Counted from the stretch's first letter, positions 22,221 through 34,025 are shown. The stretch: DNA of 64,000 nt from Chaenocephalus aceratus (GCA_023974075.1 JAMFTG010000121.1:1-64000); one strand, 5' to 3'. Notes: a model not told the origin generated them from the letters alone. Numbers and translations are program-made.

Positions 22221-23029
22221 TCCTCTGTTGTTAACGCTTGCAGCAGAAGCTAAGGAAAGACTACTATCCTATGCTATAATTCCATATTTACAAAGTAATC
22301 TGAAAAGCAGAGGTGTCTTTTTTACCCCTAAGACTTCTACCTGTATGTTTAACAAAAAGGATGGGTCTTTATATCTGGGATGGTTTTGTTGAATGCAACG
22401 TTACCTTGCACCCATTCACTTAGTCAGCCCCTGATTTCATGAAATATGCATGTGCTAGCAGCAGGCGCTCTGCAGGGAGCTTTGGTTTCTATGGGATCCT
22501 GCTCGCTACGAAGAGGGCATCCCAGAGCAAGCTTCGCTCCAAATTGGCTCCCTGTGTCGTCTTCACCACTGCAGAGAAACCTGAGTCGTTGCATCACAGC
22601 TTGAAAAGTGTCAGACTGTGGTTCTCTGACATCAAGAGCTCAAGATCACCTCAAATCTTCCTTTAGCTCTGCTGAGGCCGCTACACACCAACCTGAGACC
22701 AAAGAACGCCTACGAACACACCGCAACGACTTCAGTCGACGAGTGGCAATACCTGTCCTCACCAGCAGGCAGCGGTAGTGTGTTTTCGTCATTCAAAAGA
22801 GGCAACAGCCAATCAGAGTGATTTCTTTGGCCGATTCAACATGTCGGTGTTTTCGAGGTGTGAAAATGTGCCGTAAAGCAACGACGGTGCGGGAATGCCC
22901 GACTGCCTCTCACGGCCTCTGACTCCCTAAATCGGGTAGGTGTGTCAGGGCCTTTAAACCTGGTGATTCTGCTTCGGTGGTGCACAGGTGAGGGTGGAAA
23001 GGGGGTGGAGTAAGTACTTTTTTTTTTAA
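22221..23029. other. non-coding stretch, nothing recognised
   Basis: Open frames of 75-91 codons carry no recognisable domain. No RNA gene is apparent. Confidence 0.4.
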
Positions 23030-23120
23030 AATAATATGTTCATTTAGTATAGCACCTTTCACAGAAATAACATTCACAAAGTGCTTCACAAGAAAGTTAA
23101 AATGAAGACCACAGAAACAT
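23030..23120 (+). repeat. non-LTR tail fragment (TAGCACCTTTCA type)
   Basis: 'tagtatagcacctttcacag' and 'cattcacaaagtgcttcaca' have the paired structure of 'atagcgccttt...aaagcgctt' fish repeat tails, related in style to 29941-30000 but a different family. Confidence 0.5.
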
Positions 23121-23515
23121 GAACACAATAACAACATGACATTAAGGTTAGCATGAAAACAAAACACAGAGCATGTGGAGTCCAGAAAGGAACAGCCATA
23201 AGAACAGAACACACATCTCAGGCAGAAACACAAGCCAATGGAAAAAGATGTTGTTCTTTTAAAGCTTCTACAGAGTTCGACAGTGTCGGAGCACCACTTG
23301 AAAGGCACCTTTAGCTTTGAAACGAGCCCGTGGGACAGCCAGTAGTCTGAAGATCTAATTTAATAATATAACCTTTTTGATGCCTTAAGCCTATCTCGGT
23401 CACAGTGGGCGTAGCATAAGGAATATATTGCTCAGATCCTTCTCTTTACTCTCTCTGGAAGATCAAATCTAAATGCTTTCTTAATCCCAGGGGGAAACAA
23501 GGTGTTGTGATTCCA

Positions 23516-23794
23516 TTATAATGTACAATAAAAGTCCTCGTAGCCACTTGGAAATAGCCTCCAAGGCAGAATGTCCCAAGACTCATAGTGAAGACATGAT
23601 GAAGGATACACTCGACTAACACTACAGAAATTCAGTCGGACTTCTTCCATTTTATTAGCCAGAGATCTCACATTGCCCAGGATGAGAGGGGGAAGACATG
23701 GCTTGTATACTTTACTCCACGAATTGTCTTTACCCCGCATCCTCTGTGTCCTCCAGGTTTCAGTATGGATAGCCGTTGTTCCACCACCATGCAA
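23516..23794 (-). pseudogene. LINE endonuclease N-terminal fragment
   Basis: The minus strand reads CLPPLILGNVRSLANKMEEV. 'LxLxNVRSLxNKxxE' is the start of the apurinic-type endonuclease domain of fish L2/Rex-like non-LTR retrotransposons. The flanking residues degenerate and no reverse transcriptase follows, so it is a small dead fragment. The frame limits given are those of the open frame; only about 23610-23710 is convincing. Confidence 0.55.
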
Positions 23795-24479
23795 GAGTGA
23801 TCAGCTGTCCCTGATGTAAACAAGGCAGCCAACTGTGGCATGGACGCACCACAGCAGCAACATACATACAAAATCTCTCTCATCGCCATCAATGGGACTA
23901 CGGTGGAGAGTCAGCAGCTTCAGGTACACTGTCGCTACTGGGCACATGACAATAAAGCCTTACATCTTGAATCTGGACAAGAAGGTGAAGAGAGGGCACT
24001 GCTTAATAAGTTAATAATATAATTTACTAATAAAAAAAGAACGAGTAAGATAAATGGGAAAGCTAAAAGTAATAAATACTAGCATCAACTGCCACAGGCT
24101 GCATACTAGAGGTCAACATCCCAAAGCCTTGCAGATGAGTTTGAACATGTTATCCCAGGGGGTCAGTCTCATCCTCTCAGGATTACGATGCAGGTATCTG
24201 GTGATTCCATAATACCTTTCTTTTTTTCACTGAGTCCTGAAGGAGCTCCAGCGCTGGAGAATATCTGCCTGGATGCCATCTGGGCTTTTCCCCATATGCA
24301 CTGTCTCTCTGCCAGCACATATCTCCCTCTGCACAGGGAGGAGGAAGAGAGCCGACTCCACAATGGAAACGGCTCTTAGATCTTATTTTGTCTGTCTGCA
24401 GAATGCTGTCAAAACATGAAGGAATCCAGTTTCTGAGATGGTAAAGGATTTAATTGTGTCCAGAAGTACTAAATGGCCT
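23795..24479. other. non-coding stretch, nothing firm
   Basis: 'gggcacatgacaataaagcc' near 23940-23959 again resembles a LINE tail. No gene is supported. Confidence 0.4.
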
Positions 24480-24721
24480 TTAAACACACACCCCCCCCCC
24501 CCTTTCTGAAACGCCTACATTGGACTCCTTTGTCTACGCCTGTGTTTATTGAATCCACTATGTAGGGCTGCACGATTTTGGGATTTTGGGAAATCTAATT
24601 GCGATTTTTCTGACAAATATTGCGATTCGAATTGCGATATTTGTTTTTAAGCGACCCAACGGAAGGTTATTGTAAAATGCGGCCATAACTCCGGCTAGGA
24701 AGGTCGTATCAACGTACGGCC

Positions 24722-25387
24722 GTCTCTAGCACCCCCGCAGCCCGAGCTACGAGTGAACTAACTAAACTTACATGAAACTTCCGTTGGGTTGCTTTAAAGT
24801 CAAGCTTCAGTTTAAGATTCACCCTGTAATAGAAACATGTGATGGAGCATCACTAACCTGACTCAGGTGGTTTCACCAAACCATCTAAAGCTCCATTGGA
24901 AGCCATTCACCGCACCATGCTGCGAATGGATCTGGCCCTTCCTACATCCAGGACATGGTTAAACCGTATACCCCAGCGCGTGCTCTACGCTCTGCATCAG
25001 CCAAACGGCTCGCTGCACCCTCGCTGCGAAGGGGACCCAAGTTCCCATCAGCAGAAAACACGTGGGTTTGCTGTCCTGGCTCCAAGATGGTGGAATGAGC
25101 TCCCCATTGACATCAGGACGGCAGAAAGCTTACACACCTTCCGGCGCAGACTGAAAACTCATCTCTTTCGACTCCACCTCGAGCGATAGAACTACTAACA
25201 AAGCACTTATATACTAATAAAGGACTGGCTTATCTATAGCCAGTTAAGTAGCACTTGAAATGCTTGGCTCTATGAAACCTGATGTACTTATATGATTCTG
25301 TTTTCTTCAAGGTTGTGTCTTCCTGGTCGAATGCACTTATTGTAAGTTGCTTTAAGCGTCAGCTAAATGCAATGTAATGTAATGTAA
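24722..25387 (+). mobile_element. 5'-truncated L2/CR1-like LINE 3' end
   Basis: Sequence absent from the sister hAT at 2439-2847. It encodes a LINE C-terminal motif and ends with 'taagttgctttaagcgtcag' and an 'atgtaatgtaatgtaat' tail, typical of fish L2/Maui-like LINEs. The left border is estimated from where hAT homology stops. Confidence 0.65.
24896..25189 (+). pseudogene. LINE ORF2 C-terminal fragment
   Basis: 97 codons ending RGFAVLAPRWWNELPIDIRT followed by AESLHTFRRRLKTHLF. The 'RAFxVxAPxxWNxLPxxIRxAxSLxxFKxxLKTHLF' motif lies at the C-terminus of L2/CR1-clade ORF2 proteins in fish. No reverse transcriptase remains because the element is 5'-truncated. Confidence 0.75.
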
Positions 25388-25805
25388 TTTGGAAAGGGCA
25401 GGCACTTTCAGAAGCACTTGGCAGGTGATTGGACCAATCTGTCTATCACCTTCTATCATGGGCTACTTCAGATTGATTAACAATGGCTGGTACATGTGGA
25501 GCACAGCACTTCTGATTGGTGTGGATGACACACAAGAAAAAAATAAAAAAGAAATCGCGTCATTTAAAATCGCGATTTCGATTTAAAATCGATTAATCGC
25601 TCAGCCCTACCACTATGTAACATCCGCGCTTCTATTGGCTAGTGCTCCAACAGATTGGTGATAGTCGAAGGGGCGGGACAAGTGGTGGAAGAATGCATGT
25701 CAGCATTTCACAGTTGATGAACATGAGCATGATAGGTCCCTTTATGGTACATTTGGTTAATTTGTGTGAGGGTAGAATGTATCTGCTTATTTATCTGTTT
25801 CCTAA

Positions 25806-26384
25806 AGGTCCCATGTCATGCTTTTCCGGTTATTACCCGTCCCCTTGTGTGCTATGAAGGTTTGTATGCATCCGCGGAGCTCCTCACACACCAGGACCTT
25901 TAGGGTACATGTTCAACTAACAGGGAGTCCCATTGACTTGCATAGAGCTCCCTGGTTGGTAATAGATGAGGTGGGATGGCGGAGAAACGCTCTCCGCAGA
26001 CCCGTTCTCTCAGCGTTAGAAACCTTTTTCTTTCTCAATATCAAGCCACACTTATTGGTCTTACTTCGGCTGTGAGTGTTTGTGTGCTCAGGATGAGTTT
26101 CGCGCTGTCTCGCTGTATCACCGACCCGGAAACCACACCAGTAAGCCAGCTCACTGAGCAGCGAGCCTCGCAACGTCCCGACCAATCAGAGCACCGTGGG
26201 CTCACAGGGAGGGGGGGGGGCAGGAGCTCCAACAAGCCGTTTAGGACAGAGAGTGAATACACAGACTATACAGAGATGCTGTGAGAAACCAATGTGAGTT
26301 TGGAACATCGAACAATGTAAATCTATTCTAGTAGACCTCAACGATGGAATTATGATCAGTAGAGATGGCCATGACACGGGACCT
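25806..26384 (+). mobile_element. TTAA MITE, unexpanded (GGTCCCATGTCATGC type)
   Basis: Starts AGGTCCCATGTCATGC after CTAA and ends GGCCATGACACGGGACCT before TTAA at 26385-26388, an imperfect inverted pair. No tandem array is present. The overlapping open frames around 25976-26284 on both strands are shadows with no domain. Confidence 0.75.
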
Positions 26385-26388
26385 TTAA

Positions 26389-27828
26389 TATCATAGTTAT
26401 CATGAATTCCTTTATTTTATTTGTATTTATTTGTGTATTTTGTTTAGTTGTTGCAAAACCGTACGTATTTGTATTGATAAGAAGACCAATGTGTAGAAAT
26501 ATATATCTGTCTATATTGTGTATATAAGTACCCAATGCAAAACTCTGTCATATATTTGCATGTAATGCCACCTGGAGGGGTGAGGGGTCAGGGTTTACAA
26601 CTTTATCACGAAAGCTCAACCATTTGTGCTGTAATGTAATGAAAGACGGATATATTAAGTTGCATAATATAGTGCTTAAAGCATGTTCTCAGAGTACATC
26701 ATGTGATCCAGAAACCCCTTTGTGTCAGCAGATATTCAGAGTCCCTCAACTTGCTGTACTCTCCACGGACTGAGTCTCCTTTCTCCAGTTTTAAGTTGAA
26801 AGCAGATACATACGGGAAGTAGAGACTTTTCTCTAGACTGTATAGATCTGTAATCTCTCCTCCAACTCTGCAATGTGAGCATTAATGATGCATGGGGGAA
26901 TAAATCTGACTCAAAGGCGAGTTTAAATCCCGAAGAGGATGAGCTACAAGGACAGAAGTGCTTGAAGCATTCATTTTTGACATCTCTTCCTTCAAGGTAT
27001 TCCAGCATCAGCAGTGGCTTTGATAACCTGGTCAAAGTCCCTGACTGTCCCTGACTGTCCCTCTATTCCAGGCATTATGAGGGATTTTTCAAAGATTGCA
27101 GAAACAGCAGGGGGCATCTGCTGCTTTCATGGTTTCACTGACAATATGGCAGCTGAGTCAGGAGAGACACCATTCTGTTGTTAAACCTTCCCTCTCATAT
27201 GGGACAGATTTAGGAAGAATTATGTCGATGTAATGTTAAAGTAACAGCAGACACTTATTCTCTTTGCTCTAAGGATCTATATGTGAAACAACTACTTTGA
27301 TTTACCATAACACAACCATAATATGTCATCAGAGATGAAGGAAAATGGACTTCTCTGACAACGATGCTACACACTGCTTTCACATTTCTGTTCATGTTTT
27401 ATACATTTAGGCCTGCGTGATCCTGTCAACGTCCATTTTTAAAACTGAGGGATGCCAGATATTTAATAACTTGGCACGCACACAGTATGCTGCGGGCGAG
27501 GAACAAGCAAATGAAATTGGATGAACAGACGCAGCATGATATCTTGGATTCTGACCAAAACCCAAAAGCCTCTGCATCTTTCTGAAGCTACACGACCACA
27601 GAGATGGTAAACTAAAAAGTGGTGCAGAGATCACGTATTTTTGTAAGCTAATCTGGAAGTTAGCATCGCAAGGTTTCCCACGACAAAAAGCAATGGGAAG
27701 TTTCCATGTGATTTTGGAATATTGCAGAAAATAAGCTCTGTGGCAAACACACATTATGATACTTACAGGTTCTGTTCAGCAGGAATATATCCACATATTA
27801 ACAACACGAAAAGATAACTTTAAGCTAT
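26389..27828. other. non-coding stretch, nothing recognised
   Basis: About 1.4 kb without exon-like or repeat structure. The 115-codon minus frame at 27407-27754 has no recognisable domain. Confidence 0.4.
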
Positions 27829-29062
27829 AAATTAACTACAGCACGGTCACATGACTTCACATCACCACCGCTAAGCTAAAGGCGGCTAATGTTGGGCTAT
27901 AAAGGAACTACAGCACGGTCACATGACTTCACGTCAGCACCGCTAAGCTAAAGGAGGCTAATGTTGGGCTATAAAGGAACTACAGCACGGTCACATGACT
28001 TCACGTCACCACCGCTAAGCTAAAGACGGCTAATGTTGGGCTATAAAAGAACTACAGCACGGTCACATGACTTCACATCACCACCGCTAAGCTAAAGGCG
28101 GCTAATGTTGGGCTATAAAGGAACTACAGCACGGTCACATGACTTCACGTCACCACCGCTAAGCTAAAGGAGGCTAATGTTGGGCTATAAAGGAACTACA
28201 GCACGGTCACATGACTTCACATCACCACCGCTAAGCTAAAGGCGGCTAATGTTGGGCTATAAAGGAACTACAGCACGGTCACATGACTTCACGTCACCAC
28301 CGCTAAGCTAAAGACGGCTAATGTTGGGCTATAAAAGAACTACAGCACGGTCACATGACTTCACATCACCACCGCTAAGCTAAAGGCGGCTAATGTTGGG
28401 CTATAAAGGAACTACAGCACGGTCACATGACTTCACGTCACCACCGCTAAGCTAAAGGAGGCTAATGTTGGGCTATAAAGGAACTACAGCAGGGTCACAT
28501 GACTTCACGTCACCACCGCTAAGCTAAAGGCGGCTAATGTTGGGCTTTAAAGGAACTACAGCACGGTCACATGACTTCACGTCACCACCGCTAAGCTAAA
28601 GGCGGCTAATGTTGGGCTATAAAGGAACTACAGCACGGTCACATGACTTCACGTCAGCACCGCTAAGCTAAAGGAGGCTAATGTTGGGCTATAAAGGAAC
28701 TACAGCACGGTCACATGACTTCACGTCACCACCGCTAAGCTAAAGGCGGCTAATGTTGGGCTATAAAGGAACTACAGCACGGTCACATGACTTCACGTCA
28801 CCACCGCTAAGCTAAAGGTGGCTAATGTTGGGCTATAAAGGAACTACAGCACGGTCACATGACTTCACGTCAGCACCGCTAAGCTAAAGGAGGCTAATGT
28901 TGGGCTATAAAGGAACTACAGCACGGTCACATGACTTCACGTCACCACCGCTAAGCTAAAGGCGGCTAATGTTGGGCTATAAAGGAACTACAGCACGGTC
29001 ACATGACTTCACGTCACCACCGCTAAGCTAAAGGAGGCTAATGTTGGGCTTTAAAGGAACTA
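27829..29062. repeat. 72-bp minisatellite array C
   Basis: About 17 tandem copies of a 72-bp unit containing 'gctaatgttgggctataaag', 'cagcacggtcacatgacttc' and 'caccaccgctaagctaaagg'. Monomers differ at a few diagnostic sites: cgg/agg/acgg before 'ctaatg', cacgtca/cacatca, caccacc/cagcacc. Similar variants recur at intervals of about four units in the first half, hinting at higher-order copying. Each unit carries TCACATGA (M-box type E-box) and most carry an ACGTCA half-CRE. Confidence 0.96.
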
Positions 29063-29458
29063 TAGCACGGGCACTATACGGTGGTAGTGGAGCACGCTCA
29101 GGTACTGCGGAGCGCATAAAGCTTAGCAGACTCTTCACGCTAACGAAGGATCACTTCTAGGCTACTGTTACGCAGCTCCTGCCTCTCTGTTGAACTCTGC
29201 CGCAGAGGGGCTACTGCTGTGGTGCGCACAAAGCAGACCCTTCACAACGAAGGATCACTTCTTCTTCAGGGCAGGGAAGGCTACGCAGTACGCAGTCTAC
29301 TGTCCCGCAGCTGCTGCCTCTCTGTTGGACTCAGGTACTGCACATTGCTCACGAGAAAAATGAGTGGGGGGCGAACGCATAGTCTATGGGCGAACGCACT
29401 AACCACTCCGCCAACGCAATAGTCACCCCCATAGACATATAAAGATGTATATGTCTAT
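29063..29458. other. non-coding, GC-richer unique stretch
   Basis: Contains two diverged copies of a roughly 130-bp block ('ctgctgcctctctgttgga' and relatives at about 29095-29200 and 29210-29345). No gene is supported. Confidence 0.4.
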
Positions 29459-29545
29459 GGTCACCCCCGTCGTGCGGGCCGGATGAGAATGTCTGGCGGG
29501 CCGGATGTGGCCCGTGGGCCGCCAGTTGATGGTCACTGCTTTACA
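29459..29545. repeat. hAT-type right-end fragment (CCGGATGTGGCCC)
   Basis: 'gcgggccggatgtggcccgt' followed by 'ccagttgatggtcactg' has the form of the right terminus of Charlie-like hATs with CAGTGATCA-type ends. A left end was not found. Confidence 0.55.
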
Positions 29546-29554
29546 GGCAAAAAC

Positions 29555-29815
29555 GTACCAACGCCTAACCTTGATGAATAAAACACTGTATGATGAAAAA
29601 TAAACTATTTAATTATCACAAGAAAATATCTAGAGGTTAACACATGTTTACGCTTTAACGGAACACGATTAGGGCTACGTACGTTTTCTCGAAAATCCGA
29701 GAAAAAAAGGTGAAATTTTCTTTTTACTCTTCAGAATTTTTACTTTTTTCTCAGAATTGTAACTTTCTTCCTCATCATTTTTGGCTTTTTCTCAAAATGC
29801 TGTCTTTTTTAATGC
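29555..29815 (+). repeat. dispersed repeat D, copy 1
   Basis: 'ttgatgaataaaacactg', 'aataaactatttaattatca' and 'aatatctagaggtt' recur in the same order at 32525-32790. Both copies then enter a 'cagaatttttacttttttct' low-complexity tract. Confidence 0.75.
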
Positions 29816-29830
29816 TTTACAATTAGGGAG

Positions 29831-29940
29831 ACAACAAGGCAAGGCAAGGCAAGGCAAGGCAAGGCAAGGCAAGGCAAGGCAAGGCAAGGCAAGGCAAGGC
29901 AAGGCAAGGCAAGGCAAGGCAAGGCAAGGCAAGGCAAGGC
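29831..29940. repeat. (AAGGC)n pentanucleotide microsatellite
   Basis: About 22 copies of AAGGC directly abutting a non-LTR-type tail that starts 'aagtttatttatatagcact'. The same tail at 18127-18192 carries only about two copies. Confidence 0.97.
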
Positions 29941-30170
29941 AAGTTTATTTATATAGCACTTTTCAACACAAGGCAATTCAAAGTGCTTTACAAAAAACGA
30001 AAGACATGAAGAAAATGGCATTTAAAATCAGTCATTAAAAAGAAAAGCTAATAAAATAAACATTAAAAGAAAAAATACATGGATAAAAGTTAAAGTGCAG
30101 TTTAAGATATGAATAGTTCAATTAAAAGCAGCGACAAAAAGAAAAGTCTTCACAAGGAATGCACTTCTTC
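29941..30170 (+). repeat. non-LTR/SINE-like tail (ATAGCACTTTTCAACACAAGG)
   Basis: 'tttatttatatagcactttt' followed by 'ggcaattcaaagtgctttac' is a widespread fish repeat end. The following A-rich sequence with 'aataaaataaacattaaaag' completes it. No coding capacity. Confidence 0.7.
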
Positions 30171-32524
30171 TACTGTTTTTGTTGTGTCGCATAACTCTAC
30201 TCACATTTGATCTTCACATGTTACTAGCAGAGCTATTGATAAAACACACACTCACAAACAGCCATGCATGGGTTAAGTGTCTTGCACAAGGGCATTACTG
30301 TACATTAAGTACATTACTTCTAACCTCTGTTTGGATGCAGGCTCATACACCTTCAAACACTTCCTACAAATGCAATCTTCCCAGAAAGAGGAATGAGAAT
30401 ATCTCGAAACAGATTTTCTAATAATGTTGTTGCAGTAAATCTCTTTCTCCACACACTGAAACACTGCGGTTTGTCTCTGTGAGATAATGATGGATTGTTG
30501 TTTGGTTTAAATCTAGGCAGGGAGCCACGTCTCCGTGGTTTGATGTTTCCCGTCTGCATCTCTCCTACATACATCTTCCTCAAGGTCATCCTTTATTCTG
30601 AGGAAATAGGGGTGCATAACAGTAACCGTGGAAACTATGTTGGGTTAAATTGCAGACACAAGGAAACCCTTTAAAGTAAACTGTCTTAATTTGTAGCCTT
30701 GGAAAGCAGGGCGATGACTGTGCACCAGCGCCAAGAAACACAGTAAGGGATCAAGGATTGTTTCTTTTAAATATGAGCATGGAGAAAGTGTATACTCCAG
30801 CTGTGAACTTTTATCTAAATAAAACCCCTCCTAAGAATAATGGAATTAAACCTGATAGTTATCTCCATTTTCTTGACTGTACCAGTATTCTGATTACATG
30901 TTTTCTTATGTAACTGTAAAGGAATAGTTACTTTATTGTTGTATCCTGATCAAATAATCCCGTTTCATGTAACCTGCTGCTCCTCAAGTCTTTCGTTTTG
31001 CTTCTGCCACCCGAAAACATTTCTGAAGCAGAGTCTTGCTTCACTCCCTTCGGCAAACTGTCAAAAATACATCATATTAAGTCAGACTGTGTGCAATAGT
31101 CTTCCCTTTCTAAAACACTGGAGCTGTGAAAACAATACAGAACTTGTCTACTTCTACTTCCCCCACAAACCACGGTTATCAGAGGCAGGAGGCCACGTTG
31201 AGACTTTAATTCTTTAATTGAATTCCCCCTTTAAATCGAAGTTTGTAAAAAAATAGTTTTTCTCAGTCAGCTCTGTGTTTTTGTTTAAATACAAGGTTTC
31301 TATGTGACTGGAAGACAGTATTGTGAATTAGCTGATGGTGGACAGGCATAAATTACAGCTTGTAGTGGGAACTAATCCAGATCTCACATTATGCAAAGCA
31401 TGTCAGTAATTGCTAGTTTTGTTTTAAACACCTGAGTTAATTCTTATACAACTGTCTGATCATATTTCTGTTGTGAAAACACTGAATGTCCTCTTCCAGC
31501 ATGAGAGTAACATGATAACAAAGGTATCCCAACTGTAGCTGTGAACATGACAGGATGTGTGATGACCTGGAAGAGCATCAGGACTGTTTGAGGCAGATGA
31601 TAGCTATGTGATTAACATGATGACTCAGCCTCTATGGAGAGAGACATCAAGCATGTTCATTTCTGACGTGGAGCTGATCTGAAGAATACTGCTTTCTATT
31701 CCTCCATCTTGTGACTGTGTGACTCCCTCTCTTGATATCAGCATGTGAAGGACACTGCTCAGGAACTAGTTGATGCTCTGTATGTGATGACTCCTTCCAT
31801 TCTGGAGAGGATCACAGATACGTGGATCCTGAGGTTGAAGCTCAAGACTAGTGATATTTTTCTAACAATTTCCATCTTGTTTTCTTCGCCTTTCCTCAGG
31901 TTTGGTGTCATATGTTGCTTCAACCTTTCCATTGAACTACATTAAAACAGTTTTATTATCTTGGTTTTCCAAACATACTGTACTTTTAGCATTGGCGTTA
32001 TACAAGAAATTCAAAGATTTAAAAAAAGAAAACGCCCAAAAAAGATACATTAGTTGTCACAGATGTTTTTAATATCAGTGTGAATGCATAGAAGTCGTTT
32101 TTAATTTCAGCACAAACCACAAACACGGCCTTAAAAAAAAATACAGTACAGCTTTGAACACAGTGTTATTTTTGGCAACATCGTCTGACAGGAAGGAGCT
32201 GCTGATCTGGAATCTGTGATCTCATCTCGTATTAAGGACGGCTTACAATAAAGTGAGATGTTCTAATTAAAGGTAGACACATTCAAAAGCACCACATCGG
32301 ATCAAAGGCTTCAGCTAATCAGCACTGACACTGCTTACACACTTTCATTCTGAATGTGTCCAAACTGCTTCAACACAGACAAAGTGTCATTATTAAAACA
32401 GTCACAGCCACATTAACATATTTTCTTAATTAGGAGAACAGTACTGTATGAGGTACAGTACAACCTTCAGTACAATCATTGGCAACTCCCTGTTAAACAT
32501 GAACGGCACAGATTATAGGTAGAA
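30171..32524. other. intergenic stretch, nothing recognised
   Basis: Lies between fbln2 and hdac11. No exon, RNA gene or clear transposon border is seen. It may include hdac11 3'-flanking sequence and the distal promoter or non-coding first exon of fbln2, but nothing identifies them. Confidence 0.4.
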
Positions 32525-32880
32525 CAAGTAATGACTAACTTTGATGAATGAAACACTGGATAATGAAGAATAAACTATTTAATGATCACAACAAATATCT
32601 AGAGGTCAAAACATGTTTACACTGTTAGGGATGAGAATAAGGGCCACGTGCATTTTTTTTACTGCTCAAAATTCTGACTTTTTTCTCAGAATGTTGAATT
32701 TTTTCCAAGTTTTTTGATCAGAATTTTTACTAATTTCTCAAAATTCTAGCTTTTTTTCTCAGACATTTTCAGATTTCTGACTTTTTCTCCGAAATGTTGA
32801 GAATTCTGACTTTTCCCAGTCTTCTTACTCTTCTTGTAACTTTTGTTCAGATCTCAAACATTTTCAACATGTGGCGTTTA
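32525..32880 (+). repeat. dispersed repeat D, copy 2, with TTCTGACTTTTT tract
   Basis: Partner of 29555-29815. It continues into repeated 'ttctgactttttctc' and 'ttttctcagaat' phrases up to about 32870, the complement of the tracts at 33490-33720 and 34130-34660. Confidence 0.7.
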
Positions 32881-33489
32881 TCCTCTTCCGTATACAATTA
32901 ATAATACAAAAAATCATTACATTAGTTCGATAGCTACAGTTTTAAGGTGCTTTTTTTCTTGTGTTTCACCTCTACAACTATTAAGAGGAAAATTCATAAA
33001 ATGTCCACGTATTTAAAAGAACCTCAAACCTGTTTACAATACCATAGCATTTTATATATTTCACATATGACATTATTCCATTTCCTGAGATGAAAGAAGA
33101 CTCTTCCTAAAAGCTTCCCGAACATACATTAAACATAAAACTCTTCATTCTCCGACTTTAAAATGGCTATTAATGAAATTGACTGCAGTCAGAATAGTGC
33201 TGTTGTTGCAGTACAATTATTCTCTTTCCAGAATGATTCCCTTTGATTCATGGCCAACCGATAGAGTAAAAATGTAAAAAAGAAATCCAAATCTTGTTAG
33301 ATTACATGTGCAATCAAGCACTGGGTAACCCCATCTGGTATTGAGTTAAATTAAACACCTTTGTGTGTGCAGCAACAACCTGACACCATAATTACTGCAC
33401 AATATAAAGTTACTGCGTTGCCTTCACTTGTTACACCTAGTAGTAGTAGAGGAAAGAGAGGAAACACATGTTAGTGTTAGAGGCAGAAT
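32881..33489. other. non-coding, hdac11 3'-flanking or 3' UTR
   Basis: AT-rich and without repeats. It may include the hdac11 3' UTR, but no convincing minus-strand polyadenylation site could be fixed. Confidence 0.4.
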
Positions 33490-33720
33490 TAGTGAGACAG
33501 AAAAAAAAGACTGAGAAAAAAGTCAGAGTTCTGAACATTTCAGAAAGAGAAATGAAAGAGTTCTAAAGAAAAAGTAAAAATTCTGAAGAAAAAAGTAAAA
33601 ATTCTGAAAATGTCTGAGAAAAAAAAGACAGAATTCTGAGAAAAAAGTCAAAATACTGAAGAAAAAAGTCAACATTCAGAACATTTCTGAAAAAAACCAA
33701 GAAAGAATTACAAAGTGACT
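33490..33720. repeat. GAAAAAAGTCAAAATTCTGA low-complexity repeat
   Basis: Imperfect repetition of 'gaaaaaagtcaaaattctga' downstream of the hdac11 stop. Opposite in sense to 32660-32870, so the two tracts could pair. Confidence 0.75.
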
Positions 33721-33782
33721 TCCGTGCCTTCACATGTTACACCTTCACAGGAAACACATGTTAGTGGCAGAATTATTGCATC

Positions 33783-34025
33783 TCAGACAGCAGTGGATGT
33801 TGACCCAGTAGATCCATAGCTGCTTATCATGCTGGTCACCATAGACGATGACCCCTCCCCCTCCAGAGCCTCTGGACCAATCAGGGCCTCCCGATGCAGG
33901 TTGAGGATGGAGTCGGCAATGATGCGGGCAGTTCTCTTCTGGTACCCCCCCGATGTCACCATGAGGATCGGGATGCCTCGACGCCTCGCAGCCCTGAACA
34001 CAATCTCATCTCTCTTAACGATGCC
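33783..34025 (-). CDS. hdac11: hdac11 last coding exon
   Basis: Begins after TTCTCCTTCAG with GIVKRDEIVFR and contains SGGYQKRTARIIADS with the transition-state tyrosine Y315. The C-terminal tail (EALEGEGSSSMVTS...STAV) is poorly conserved, as in other HDAC11 proteins. 80 codons plus TGA at 33783-33785; phase 0 entry. Confidence 0.95.
   Translation of the reverse strand, partial: GIVKRDEIVFRAARRRGIPILMVTSGGYQKRTARIIADSILNLHREALIGPEALEGEGSSSMVTSMISSYGSTGSTSTAV

Larger units (their letters stand above)
24563..25609 (-). mobile_element. hAT MITE with perfect target duplication, interrupted by a LINE
   Basis: The termini TAGGGCTGCACGATTTTGG and CGATTAATCGCTCAGCCCTA match the family at 2439-2847 in opposite orientation. 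The 8-bp duplication CCACTATG lies at 24555-24562 and 25610-25617. The body is broken between about 24722 and 25388 by foreign sequence carrying a LINE 3' end. Confidence 0.92.
24480..25743 (+). mobile_element. TTAA-type MITE hosting a hAT that hosts a LINE
   Basis: The left part (24480-24554) contains 'tgaaacgcctacattggact' and the right part (25618-25743) 'cgcttctattggctagtgct' and the end 'gcatgataggtccct'. Together they reproduce the contiguous order seen at 52580-52720. The right flank is TTAT rather than TTAA, and the left terminus is eroded by a C-run, so only the interior is certain. Confidence 0.7.

Noticed and set aside
22439..22666. 75-codon ORF with serine-rich end
   Set aside because: No homologous family recognised, no exon borders; probably chance.
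25976..26284. 102-codon plus and 90-codon minus ORFs
   Set aside because: Both lie in the TTAA MITE 25806-26384 and overlap each other in antisense; no domain.
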